Assembly: GCA_037903355.1 (NCBI GenBank)
Contig: JBAJFE010000038.1
Coordinates: 806,001-870,000 of the forward strand
Direction of reading: 5' to 3'
DNA: 64,000 nt
Source of the DNA: Trichuris trichiura
Lineage: Eukaryota > Nematoda > Enoplea > Trichinellida > Trichuridae
The translations under genes were made by a program, and so were the position numbers. Of the stretch, positions 12,304 to 24,648 are shown piece after piece. Numbering within the stretch: the stretch's first letter is position 1; the number at the start of each line of letters is the position of its first letter. The notes beneath the pieces are model-generated. The model was given only the letters and a program-made list of their open reading frames with translations, ran no database searches and was not told where the DNA came from.

Positions 12304-15300
12304 GAATAACGAACTCTGCCTATTGATCACGTCAGGCGCCTGGTAGCCAAGATTCTCGTAATCTAAGTCAGCTATTTTCTTCCCTTTCATTGTTTTTGGA
12401 AACTTTTCTTTTAATAATACCTGGGACAGCTAATGCCAAACTATACAATTTTGAGCCGGTGTATTATTACGGAGCCATCGCACTGGAAAAGATTTTATTG
12501 TACACTTTCATTATTATTTCAGCTATGTACATTAACAGAATGAAATTGAGAACCCCTATTTGCCTTGCGAGAAGATATTGTTTTGAACTAGCGTCCATCC
12601 TTCCTGCCTGTCTTAGCGAAGGAGCTTGATTTTGCCATGCGAGTACAATTGATGTTGTCAATACGATGCAAAGCAGCTCTTTTATTAGATTTAGCCTGCT
12701 CGCCGCTTGAATAGACGCGAAAAGGTTCTTAGGAACATTAAGGTGTCATTGAAGGCTGCAGTCGTCTGTTTGATTTCGGTGTAAGAATTACATAATTGTT
12801 TGGACAGTAATTTCAACTTCCACCTAATGGTCCGCTAAATGCTTCCAAGAATGCCCAAAGCCTAGGTGCATTTGCTCGTAGTGTTTGGTGAAAATTTTAT
12901 AGGTGAATTTTCTGTAATTTATCTTACATAGAATGTCTGCATTGCCGTTGCGTGAAAAAATATGTTATTTGTTCCAATTACAAAGTCATCGTAGAAAAGC
13001 TGGTGGTCAAGAAAGAGCTGATATAGCTTCCCTGCCTTTGGAAAAGCTTTGACTTTCATTAGCGTCAGGCAGCAAGTTTCTAGCCACAGAAACAATGCAT
13101 TCGTCAATGAACAGTTGGGTAGTTTATTTGTGGAAATAGGAACGTATGATCGCAATACATGGTAGATAATGGCTCTTAAAGCTGCTCCGCAGCGTGTCGG
13201 CTTACAAAAGCGTTATAAAGTTATTATCATTACTGATCTTCTAGTTAGTTAAATGCATAAATAAGTACAGCAGTGATATTGACTATCTTTTTAAGCAAAC
13301 TGTTGTGCAACTAGGACAAACAAAAGCAAGTTAGAAATGACACAAGCTTTAGCGGTGAAGCGTTGATTAAATTCGTCGCAAATTCGTTTTCGTACTTAAT
13401 AGGCTATACCTGACTAGTCTATGTGTCGAAGACTAAGGAGACCGAAAGTATGCATTCATCAGATGAGCAGCCTACTCCTCTGGCCAACATTTCCTACCGA
13501 AAAATCATAAGTAAAACAACAAAGAAGTTTGATTAACATAGGAGTTTCTATTATAAGTTATTCAAAAGTGATTCAAGCTCGACGTCAGCTATAATAAATG
13601 GAAAAACGATTGGCTGGTTTGAAAGAACATAATTTATCCATGTAATGGATACAATTGCGCTAACTCACTTGCGTTCAGAAAACATGGTAACTTCTAATTG
13701 AAGGAATCTCTTAAGCTGCTGACTTTTACTGCTGCTGGCAACATCTTAAGAATTCATTCCACAATCATGCTGGGAAATAAGTTTTAACGCATTTGTACAC
13801 AAACACGCCTATAAAGCCTGGCAACCAGGTTGGTTTACTGGGATTAATACTGCAGGATGGAGAAGCATGAACAACGCAAGCAACAAACGTTGGAGAAAAC
13901 CATTGTATAGGAGACAGTCATTTGCATCAGAGATGAATGATCAATGCCGACCTCATCCCCGTTAAATTGCAGTACAAAATCAGGTCCATTTGGACAGGAC
14001 ATCATTCAGGCCACATTCCTAACTAAGCTAGGCGTTAGGTCAAGCCAAACTCAAGACTGCCCGCCAGAAGACTAAACCATGTAGTCGGTGGGGAGGGTGA
14101 TCAGAGCGCTAATATGCGTGCAGTAATGGTTTGAAGACTTCATGGTTTCATGAATTTTGCTCCTTCTGACAAAAGACGCTTATATTGTAGCTTTATCCCT
14201 GTTTTGTCTAGATGGGCAAAGCATTGAAGACGAAAACTACTGTGAATGGACCACGCAGAGCTTTGTAAACCATTCATTCCCCAGTCAGAGTGCCAGAAAG
14301 GGAGTTGCGACGATTATACAAGAGAGATTGATGAGTAGAGGTAAACTTCTTCCTTATTCATGAACCATTCCGTATCCTGCGTCTGAATAACGAGCCGCAT
14401 TGCTTATGCATGTGACTACTTTGGAGAGGAAGGTCTAAGTACTTGATCAACACACTGACTGCTGGCTCGTTTTTGCTAACCAAAAAACTTTCGCCCCACT
14501 GGTTGCATCATTGCGGAGGGTGTAGCTGGAATCTGTTTCCTTGATCCACTGGTAATTAACTTCTTGAAAACTTTTTGAAATGGTAACGTAAGCTTTTGTT
14601 TCCATGCAACTGTTCACATATTCTGCTAAAGCGAATGGTTCTTGGGCTTCACTCATGACGATCTTTAGATTCAGTGTTTGTGAACACTCTTGTTGCAACA
14701 GTTTCTTTTTTCCAAAACTTTTGTTATCATCTGATGATCATCAGAAAAGTCCCTTAAACTGCAATAAACAAAATTTATGATTCCTCGAACACCTTGTACA
14801 ACAGCACAACGCTGATAACTAATGGTTCTTAGTAGCACGTGAGTTTCGCTTACTGCCTTTACCTTACGAAATTTTAACAACCTTTCAACGTATATTCAGC
14901 TTGAGGAGCAGACTCTGAAGCATCGCTTTAAACAATGTTGTTTCCTGACGCTAGACATCTAAGGCAAAAAAGTGCAGTGCATGCTTCAAGGCGCTCTTTA
15001 TGGCTACTTTGTGTTTTCTTCATTTACGACGTCCTCAGTTAAAATCATATACCAAACCAACCAACAAAAGTTAATAGGCGGCTGGTTTATTGTGCATATG
15101 CTTTCATTAGTTCAGAGTTCCAGATCATTGCTGTGGCGAAATGGTTTAAATCAATCATACATCACTTAGTCTAGCGAGCTAAAAAACAACTACCTGAATC
15201 AAAGCTGCACTTCAGTAGTTTCACCCACTTCACTGTTTTTTAATGGCAGTGTAAGTCCATTGGGGAAGTTTCAAAACAATAAAAATGATAAAACGCTCCT

Positions 15301-15721
15301 TTCTTTTCTGATAATTACCTATTCCAAAGTATTTCTTGCGTTTCTTTCTCCGATAAACAGTGAGCTATTAACAAGGGTACTCTTCAGTGGAATTGTACAA
15401 TATCCATACTTCAACTAGTTGGTTTTGTCTACCTGAACCTCTGACTGAGCAAAAAAAGATGGCAACATAGGCCATTGCGCTGATGATTAAAAAGTAACTT
15501 TATTTCTAATCCATTATGTGGACCCAACGCTCTTTTGATTGACTATTAATGTCGCGCTGAAGGACACGCAAAGACTCAGAGGAAACGTCCTTAGATGTTC
15601 ACATGTCAGCTATACCTAGCGAAAGCTAACAGGAACTGTCCATGCTACTATAAAAGACTTCTGAATTTTACCATGCGCCTAGGGTAAACTAAGTAATATT
15701 GCACTATGCCGGTTGAAAATA
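12304..15721. other. Gene-poor stretch
   Basis: No gene can be supported. Minus-strand frames at 14447-14698 and 14671-14880 overlap and look somewhat coding-like (for example FALAEYVNSCMETKAY), and could be a broken gene or transposon piece. I do not recognise a family. Confidence 0.35.
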
Positions 15722-16612
15722 TAAGGTTGTTGCGAAAGTTTTCCGGCTTTTTAATCAATTTATACATATTTCTGGAGCAGTTTACAGTTTATGCAACTTT
15801 TTAAACATATTTCCATTGCAAACGGTAACTTACTAGCTGCTTATAGCAACAGATGAATGCCCTGACATTAGATTCCAAGTTCGGTCCCAAAAAACGTGTC
15901 ATCCAATTTTAAACTTAACGCGATATTTTTGAAGTGCTGGCGAGACAGGTCTTTGTGCATTGACCTGAGTAGATTGTAGTCAGAGGGTGCCATACAAGTG
16001 AGTACGTCTGCAGTGGCAATGGCAACCAGCTCAATGACGTTGTTTTGCGACACCATTGTGACATGTAGTTGTGTAGGAGAATGATGTCGCTAATGTTTGA
16101 CGCAAGTGTCAGCCTCTTTTCCCACAAAGCTGCTACTAATTTTGTATACTGAGTACGCCTGGAGTTTGCAATAACCGTCAGTCACAGTTGCAGCAATTCG
16201 TGATTTACTATACTTTGTCTATCTCGCTTAGGGCAGCGCGTTTTTAGCTTACACATCTCTTCCCTGGTCTCTACTCAATGTTTTCACCTTTTGGGATTGT
16301 CGAACAAGATCTACCTTTCATCGCCTGTAGCAACCTGCCAAAGAAAGTTCTTTCTTCTTTGTCGTGCAAGAAGACAGGCGCAAGTATCCTGCAGCTGGTC
16401 ATTTGAAATGCAGGCAGTTCGTGTGGCACCTGCTGATTGTACTTTTGAATTTTACCCTTAGCATGGAACCAGCAGGCAAGGTTCGAATTGTGACTGTCAT
16501 GGGCTTCTGCAAGTTCTTGTTTCCTCACTGCTGTATTTTTACCGACCAAAACTTGCGAATCCCAATCCTCAATTTTTGAGGATGCTCTGTCCTTGGTCAA
16601 TCAGTAAGGTTG
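15722..16612 (-). pseudogene. Fossil mariner transposase
   Basis: Read on the minus strand, 16600 down to 16271 retains mariner blocks: RKQELAEAH, then GKIQKYNQQVPHELPAFQM, then HDKEERTFFGRLL, which in live elements leads to the TGDEKW block. After a gap, 16150-15870 keeps IILLH and, in another frame, MAPSDYNLLRSMH and SRQHFKN. The three acidic catalytic positions are not recognisable: the first block no longer has its Asp, HDN has become HN, and SPD before APSDY is gone. Frameshifts and stops separate the pieces. A mariner-like terminus AGGTTGTTGCGAAAGTTTTC follows a TA at 15722. The opposite end was not found; the sequence degrades before the pogo-like element at 16682. Confidence 0.8.
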
Positions 16613-16681
16613 ACGTCACCACCCCTAAGTTCCTGTCATACTTTTTAACATGTATTTACATATTGTTGTTTTCACCTTAAG

Positions 16682-17390
16682 TACAGTGGAAACCCTCTAA
16701 TCCGGACGCGCCGCGGCCGAGGGATTACAGAAAAATCCGGTTTATGGAAGAGGCTTACAGTAGGTCACAGAAAAGCAAGTAATGCAATGTTGGATGTTGG
16801 CACCTGGCGTTCACAGCACGATGTCAGTCTCTGCAAGCTGGGAGTTAGCTTACGAGGGCAACGAAGTTCATCTGGTCAAGGAACACAACTAACCAGCGCA
16901 AACCAGTTTCTCATATGGCGTGGACGCTGTACCGCAAAGCGACATAGGAAATAGTTCCTATGAACTTACTTTTTTTATTCACAGTTGCCGGCCGGCTCTG
17001 TTGGCTCGAAAAGAAATTAAGTTAGCCGCCGATCATTGCGTTATATGAGAACTGATTGTAGTTCTATATGACTGAAAAACACCAGGTCTTTGATCCACAT
17101 TTCTGTTTATTTGGGAAAACCTAGGTTTCAAGGTTTGCTGCAGTCAACTTTGTGGTCGAGCTTGGCTCGGCAAAGCCGTGGCTGGTCTGCCGCTATGCTA
17201 ACGCATACCAAAAGGACCGTTGGCTGGTTGTTTGCTGCCCTTATAGCCGTGGCAACCAAGTGACTGTCCGTTTCACACAGGTAGTTCAATCATCTTCGGT
17301 GCATACGGTCCTTCTATTGTTTTCCATCACCAGTCCGGGTTAGAAAAAGGTCTGATTTATGGGAGACCAGATTAAAGAGGTTTCACTGTA
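16682..17390 (+). mobile_element. Non-autonomous pogo/Tigger-like element
   Basis: The left end CAGTGGAAACCCTCTAATC and the right end, read inward as CAGTGAAACCTCTTTAATC, form terminal inverted repeats flanked by TA on both sides, as expected for the pogo/Tigger branch of Tc1-mariner. The interior of about 0.7 kb has no transposase. It lies about 80 bp beyond the mariner fossil and may have truncated it. Confidence 0.78.
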
Positions 17391-18657
17391 TTATGCAAGA
17401 TTCGCCCGGCTTTTGCTGCTGTCATTCCTTGGTTAAGAAACGAAAGTACACTGGTGCAATAGCACACTCTTTAATTGTACCCTGGTGCAACAGCGAAATA
17501 AAGACAGCCTCAAAAAACTGAGTACATATCTGTGGGCTTGAGGCAGATGTTTGCGCTAATCTTTCCCAAGAAAAGAAGAGCATGCCGTTCTTATAAAACA
17601 GTAGATTTTTAAAGCGCAAAGCTGGACTGTGGAGAATTCGAGACGCCCTAATGATTTTTCCATGTCAGTTGAGATGTTTTGAAAATGCGTAGATAGGAAC
17701 GCAATTTCCCGTAGTACGACAATCGCTTTAACACAGCTGCCTCCCTGCAAACGGCTTCACGGTTTTCAAAGCCTTCTAATGCCACGATTAATACAAGTAC
17801 TTTTCTGAGAATATTGCATGAGCTAATCAAGAAAGCATGGACTCTCTTAACGGAACGTCATCCCAATGAACAGTAATGCTTTGACGGAAGTGACGCGTAT
17901 TGACCAATAAGTGTGAACTTCAGCAGATCTTTCAGTGACTGCGTGTAACATCGGAAGTTATAAATGGCTTGCGCACTCAAACAGCTTCCATGGTTGCCTT
18001 TTGATCCTAGCTGTACGTGTTAATAAAAGTGATGAACTGACGGCACCAGTAGAAAAGCTCCTTCTTGAGACCTGAATAGAGGTTCCTTCGCTGACTACCG
18101 TTGATTAAATCCCAAGAAAGTATGAATTATTGAATTTGGAAGTTATTTTGTTCTTTCCCAAGCAGTCGCCTGCAGGAGACTTAAAATCAATATGCACACT
18201 GCGTGAAAGCATCCTTCTATGTCTCTATAGCATGAGTTCTTTCTAGTAGAGTCTTATTCTTCCTCTTTTTATTCACGCTCGATGTCGTCAAATTATGTTC
18301 GCTTTTCTCATGAGTAATTCAACAAATGTGTTCGCGTTGTCTTCAACGCATGTAGAGAGAACAATAAACACTTTGAGCCGTTAATGCTTGCCTGCTGGTC
18401 AGTAGTGCATCGCGCCTCCTGGACTTGTAATTGCTCTAGCTGCTCTTATCGCAGCCCTTTAGCGATGTCCAAAATGTAATATTTTCTGAACGAAAAATCT
18501 GCCCGCTTTACTTCATGATCAGCCGTCTTATCTATTTAGCACTTCTGCTTTCACGAAGCTTCACTGTAAGACACCTCTATTCTTAAAACAGGGCAAACTC
18601 TATTATGATTTTGACTTATACATGTATATATATTATGTAGTGCGTATATCTATATAT
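17391..18657. other. Stretch with no recognised feature
   Basis: Only short frames without family motifs are seen between the pogo-like element and the next transposon end. Confidence 0.4.
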
Positions 18658-18730
18658 ACAATAGAACCTCCGTATCCGCGGTGGATACATTTCAGGAGTC
18701 ACCGCAGATACCTGAAAACTGGGAATAATA
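18658..18730 (+). repeat. Solo pogo/Tigger-type terminus
   Basis: The sequence ATAGAACCTCCGTATCCGCG, followed by a short palindromic stretch built on the GTATCCGCGGTGGATAC theme, resembles one end of a Tigger-like element. No matching right end was found within the next kilobase, so it is likely a truncated copy. An AT-rich microsatellite precedes it (about 18620-18660). Confidence 0.45.
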
Positions 18731-21700
18731 AGGAACGCTGATAAGCGCGTACGTAGCTTTAATAAGAATACATATTACACTCATGCTAAAACAATTCATT
18801 GTTTCTTGACGCTAACATTTCTTGATAAAGTGCTGTCAAACCGGCGTTCCTCAAGGGCGCAAGTCAGCAAACTTCTGCTCTTCCTATTTAGCAGCCACCA
18901 AACCGGAACTTTTATAGAGTTGCTGGTTATCAAACGGAGCTCCTCCTAGGAAGTCGGTCAGCAAATGCGAACGTTGAGGCCAGGAGGTCTAATTCACAGG
19001 TTACCATAGCACCTGAGGTTTGGCGATGCATCGTTAAGTCGTAACTGCCAGGGGACAAGTCCAGACGCTGAAACTGGCACGCTATGGGGCTTTTAATTTT
19101 GCTCGGCCATTTACTGGATATTTAGTCTGCAGTAGCAGCAGCTCTGTGACTTATTGATGAAGAAGCACAGAGCACCACCAGTGTGCGCCCTCTGGCAATG
19201 AGGAATTTTAAGGTGCTAGTAAACTCGCTTGAACGAATAAAGAGGGTAGGCAGTATCATAAAAAAGATGTAGAAAGCCATGATAACTCTATCAATAATAT
19301 TACTTCTAAAGATTAGTTCGATTCGCACGCGTAGAAACGCTAATAACCAGTCTTATTCTTGCGTGAGCTGCAAACTGCGTAATAATTAATTACTTGGGCA
19401 ATGGAAAGAGAGACCGCCGATGCAGGATCTGACTGCATATATATTAAGCTGAAAGTTTCTTAATTTTTAGTTTGCCTATGTTTTACTTTTCCATAATCAA
19501 ATTGGACATCCTAACTAACTGGTCAGTAATGATAGGAACAGCTTTAATGACAGAAAACTTTTAATGAGAAAAACGTATCAAATTATCATGCTTGTTTTTT
19601 TTAGCGAATTGCGTTCCAATTCATTTTTAAAAAATTGGGAAATACCGAGGACGTCTGTGATCAGAGTTAGGCATTTGCATCTACCGGCAATGAGCTTTTG
19701 ATCTTGGTCAATGAATCTAAGATTGTCTTTTACTGTTAGGCAGTAAAAATATGATAATACGTGTCAAATTGATTGTTCACGCGTAATCACCAATAATAGC
19801 ATTTGTAGGGCTATCGCTGCCATACGATTGATTTGAACAATTTAATCATCGTCCTCAAATGCATTCTTTCACGTCGCTAACTCACTTGCATTTCATTAGT
19901 TTGCCGCAAATTCATGCAAAAAATTATCATGTGGAAGGTTCTACTTGCTTGCCATAGGTTACACATTTATCTTGTTATTAATTTTTAGTTAAAAAAAAAT
20001 TAAGTTTTTTAATACTAATAATCTTTAAAGATCTTTGGAGTGCCTCTTACATTTCTGATATTCAACATCAAAAATGTTGATGGTTTCACATAGCTTTGAC
20101 GAAGAGGCAGGCAACAACATACAAACTTCAAACAGGTGAATGTGATTGGCATTGCCATTGCGCATTCCCCTTCTATAATACAACAACTTAAGACTACAGA
20201 ATTTACTCGTTCGTTTAAAGAAAGGGCAAAGGCAAGAAGGGAATTTCTGTGTTATCAAAAATTGGAATAAACTGTTAGGCGGCGTGAAAACTGCAAAAGT
20301 GATGTGCTGTTCCGCGCAAGCAGCATGAAGGTGACCACCGGAAGAACGGTTCTGATAGGGCAGCTTTTAACATATTCGATCAAATTCTGTCAAGGCAGTA
20401 TCAACTGCGCAAAGACCATCCCTCCCATTCATCAGTGTACGAAAATGTTGTAGAACTAAGTTTGTAATGTTATAGTCTGCAAAGACTTTTTAAAAGATGA
20501 AAAAGTAGCACGTTTGGTACATAGGTGGAGAGTCGTCCTCAGAATCGCAGGAAGGAAGGAAAATCTCCCTATGTGCTTCTCTCTTTTTGGAATCTCTTTC
20601 CTTTCACCTACCTCAACTAGCATATTGCTCTGACCATATTAATTTCGTTTCTGAAAGCCAAATGAAAAGATTGTTACCTCAGAAAATAAAATGATGGACG
20701 ATGCCATTCTATCTTCCTGGTTACTTCAGCACAGATTATTAATACGTTACCCCCTTCATACTGGTGGTCTTCTTCATATGTCTTGACAGGTTTCTAGAAA
20801 GGAAAGATTCTTTCCTTTCTTTGAGCGTAAAGATCCACTTTGAATTATTTTGAAGAAAAAAATTTTATTCTGTCTCGTAACTTCCTGTTTTTTGTATTAA
20901 GCTTGGAAGCGTTGAAGTAAACTCAAAAGAATTCAATGGCTCTTTCATGGCTGAAACGCTTTCTTTAAGCTGAAAGCTCAATCCCCTTTTCAAGCAAGCA
21001 AGTTTTTCTTTAACAATGTCATTTACTAAGTGTGCTACTGAGGACAAGTTTTCCAGCTGTTATCAAATAATAGGGCAAAGCATTAATTCACAAACTGTTT
21101 TTTCTAACTTCTGTTCATTAGCTATTAATGAGTGGATCTTTTATGGACAAACAAGAAGGTAACTGTATTGGGAAGGCATGAATGCCTTAGGTTTACTTAT
21201 AAAAAGAACATGTTGCTTTCGTTCCAAAAACGTGCTTTGACAGGTTTCATATTTCTTTATTCGTTACATCATTTTTCCTACACTCTAATAGACAACTGTT
21301 ATCCAAATCTACCAAACGGAACAGCGAGGTTGTATCAAAGCATTAAATTTTAGCAGCGCACAGGAAGCTTCGTTCGCTCAATGATTTTCGTGACTAGGTT
21401 TTAAAAGCATCACGTTTGCATTGCATTATCTCTATGTTTATCAACCAGAAAGGTACGTGCAGCTGACTGAGTATGCCCCTGGGACACTTGCTTGCTATGA
21501 AGAAGTCTTCTTTAGTCTCCGGTCTCAAAGGATGGATTCCAAAATAATAAATGCAGAATGAATTCCAAAAGTGAGCTGAAAATTCGTACTCCTTCCTACG
21601 TGACGAATTTTAATATTTTCCCTATCTTTGCAAATTCAACTTTTGCCTTGAATTGCCGTTTCATAGTTTTGCAGCAGCATACAAATAAATTCTTACTTCG

Positions 21701-24648
21701 GTTTTTAAAACTAGGCTGCGAATTTTCCAACAGAGGGAGCAAAAATTTAAATAGCTCAGATTTTGTCTGATGCGTGTCACCGTGCTTCCGTGAATTATCC
21801 TAAAACTGCTTTGTCATTTTTTCGCGCTTAAAGACTATTGCCATAATAAGAGCTTCAGAAAATGCGGTAGCCGTTGGACTCGCATTAGCATTAAAGAGCA
21901 TAGATGCAAACGGGCTTTACTAGGTGCTTACCAAAATCGGCAGCTGTTTTGCACAAGTTACCTTGTGCGAAGTGAATGCTAAATTATTCAACAAGAAGCA
22001 TACACAACTTCAGGAGCCAATATGCACTGACAGACAGCGAGTGTACACCTGTTATCTAAAAACCAATTAAAGGCAGGCAGAATTACACGCGTCCTAGCTG
22101 ATCTGGTAAAGTTGCCATGATCGATCATTCACCCCAGTTTGAAGCGTATGTAACTGGAGGACAATAACCACCCGCCAAGCATTGTGAAACCACAGCATGG
22201 AAAATGGCAAACTCTTCAGTAAAGAAATGTCTTGATTCTAATCTTAAATCAGCTTTTTTTAGGTAGCAGAAACTAAGCGCTGTGCTCCCATAATGTTTCA
22301 ATAGCATTCCTGCTGTGATAAGTGCATGCCAACAGTAAGATGTATCTGCTGTTTAGAAAGAAACACATTATCATAGGAACTTTTCTTGATCTTTTGTCAG
22401 TGCGTCAGCCTTCTTCTGTATGCGTTCTTTCAGAACCATCTGAATCCTAACGATGGAGTGAGTTTATTCTGTTTTTCATCTTGACAAAATGGAAAGAGCA
22501 ACGCCTAAGCCCTTCGGATTCAGTCGCTTACGCTGTTTACTTTATATAAAGGAACAATTCCAAGGAAAAATGAAGTACAACTAAGCAATGAGAGAGTGAT
22601 GATAACCTATAGCACTGAGGCAAAAAATTCCACGTTCGTCTATTTGCTGGCCTGTTGGTATTTTGTTGAAAAAAGCCTAACATTTAAGGAAGCATTCGTC
22701 ACGTAAAACAGGTCAAAAAATGTTATCCAGAAAGTGGGAAGAGAAAAATTTGAACCAACGACGCTTCAGTCATTGGTTAATAGATTTCCAATGTAAACAA
22801 GGTTAGCGTGATTTGAAACAGTTCTTGATAAGCTTTTCATCCTTCTCAACAAATTTGTAAAATCACTGCCGTCATCTGTTACGATTAAAACCTACATGGT
22901 CTGAATAAGCAGCTGACATCCTTCTGTACATTTATTACGAATCCAAATGTCGAGCTAAACTACTAGTATTAGCCTATGCATATGCTGCAGGAGTGCCATA
23001 TCAGCACCTCTGTATGTGCATCCAGCGTTGCTTAAGATGTCAAGGCGTAATTGCTAAATGGACTGAACGACTGCCTTGCGCAGGAACCGTGTTTGAACGT
23101 TTCGATTTTTCCCCTTGCTTTCTTTGCCCCAAAAATTTCTGGCTCTGTTTGAATGGACGATTGATCCTTGACGACGTGAGGCGATTCAATCTGATTTTCC
23201 TTCAGTCCTGGTCAGCAGCAGAGGAAGCTCGCCGTGAACTAACACTTAACGCCTATTAACAAATGCGTGTTGGGTACATCGCTGCATTTAACATTCGATT
23301 TGTGGTTGCCGACCGGCAGAGTTGCTTACATGGCGGGAAATTCTTGCGCTCCGGTCATTCTGGAAACCAGTGACGGGTTAGGCACGCTCGCTTTACTGAT
23401 CTGTAGTCAAGCGATCCAGAAATCCTATGCCGTTATTCTGCTGATTGCTTTTGGTCATTATCTAACCAAAGATGGCAATTAACTGCCAAAACGATTCAAA
23501 CGAGTTAGTCATCTTTGCTATTGAAGTAGCTGTATCAGTTTAGGTGTGCTGAATCAGGATTAACGTAAGGAATGGATGAATGAACACCTACTGCTTCTAA
23601 GAAATGTTTATTTTGCAATAATGATGGTCAGCTCGAAAGGACACTGCATAATTCGTGTTGGCCGCCTGACAGCCAGGCTCTTATCCGACTTTCGTTATGA
23701 CCACTTCTTTGCCGATTAGCAACATCAGTCTCTCGAGCTATGGGTGCTTAGAAGCACTGGTGATGCTTCGTCATTTAAGCGAAGCCTTCTAGTAATCAGA
23801 GCACATTGTGGAGGCAGTAAATAAGATCAGCGAGTTGTTACATTGTTAAGCTTATTCTCAAATTGCTCACGTGTAAGTCTTCCATTCTTGATTGGGCCAA
23901 GCTTGGCATGACTTTCGCTCTCAGTACTGCACAGCGTATATCATGCTCATATTTAAATAGCGTATTAGGACAGGCGAGATTCATTACCTTTAAAGATTTC
24001 GTGTCGAATTATTACCTAAGAAACTTTTTCTTCATGAAGTCATGTAGATGCCAGATGCTGACGAAAGGATTCGATTGCTCTACTGCGAATGACACTTCGC
24101 TCTGTGAGTTCAGTCTCCTGCGGGTTGTCTGGCAGTACGCTGTCGGCGCGTCATTTGGCTTCTGCAATTCGTGGCAGCTCTAATGGCAAAGCTGAGGCGA
24201 TTCAGGAGCGCCCTCTATCAAGCTAAACTACGGAAATGCTTCCGTAGTTGCAAGACAGCGCCTAATTGACCGACTTTATTTTACCTTTTGAATGGCAACC
24301 TCGTACAGCCGGCTCCTATGCGCACTTGCTGAATAAGAAGGCGCGATTGTAGTACTTTTCGTTGATCATTTTCCACATTGTCTCAGGTCTTGTGGTAACA
24401 AGCTTTCGCAACTGCCGCCAGAGAACTGACGCTGCCAGGTTTGCTTTGACTGCTAAACCGCAGTGAGCAAACGCACTTTGTGAAGCACGTCAAACTAAAT
24501 TCTGAGCTCTGCACCGTCTGAACGCAGCCATTCCCAGTGGAGCTACTTGGAATTGCCCCTGTTGGCGTTCCAGGTTTTGGCGCCAGGAAGAGCATTACCG
24601 GGTTAGCCGTTATTACGCAAACAAAAGGGCTGCCATTCTTCTGTTTAG
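18731..24648. other. Gene-poor stretch upstream of the synaptotagmin gene
   Basis: No exon could be assigned. If the synaptotagmin gene has the usual membrane-anchor exon it may lie here or further left, but no hydrophobic exon with good borders was found. Confidence 0.35.
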
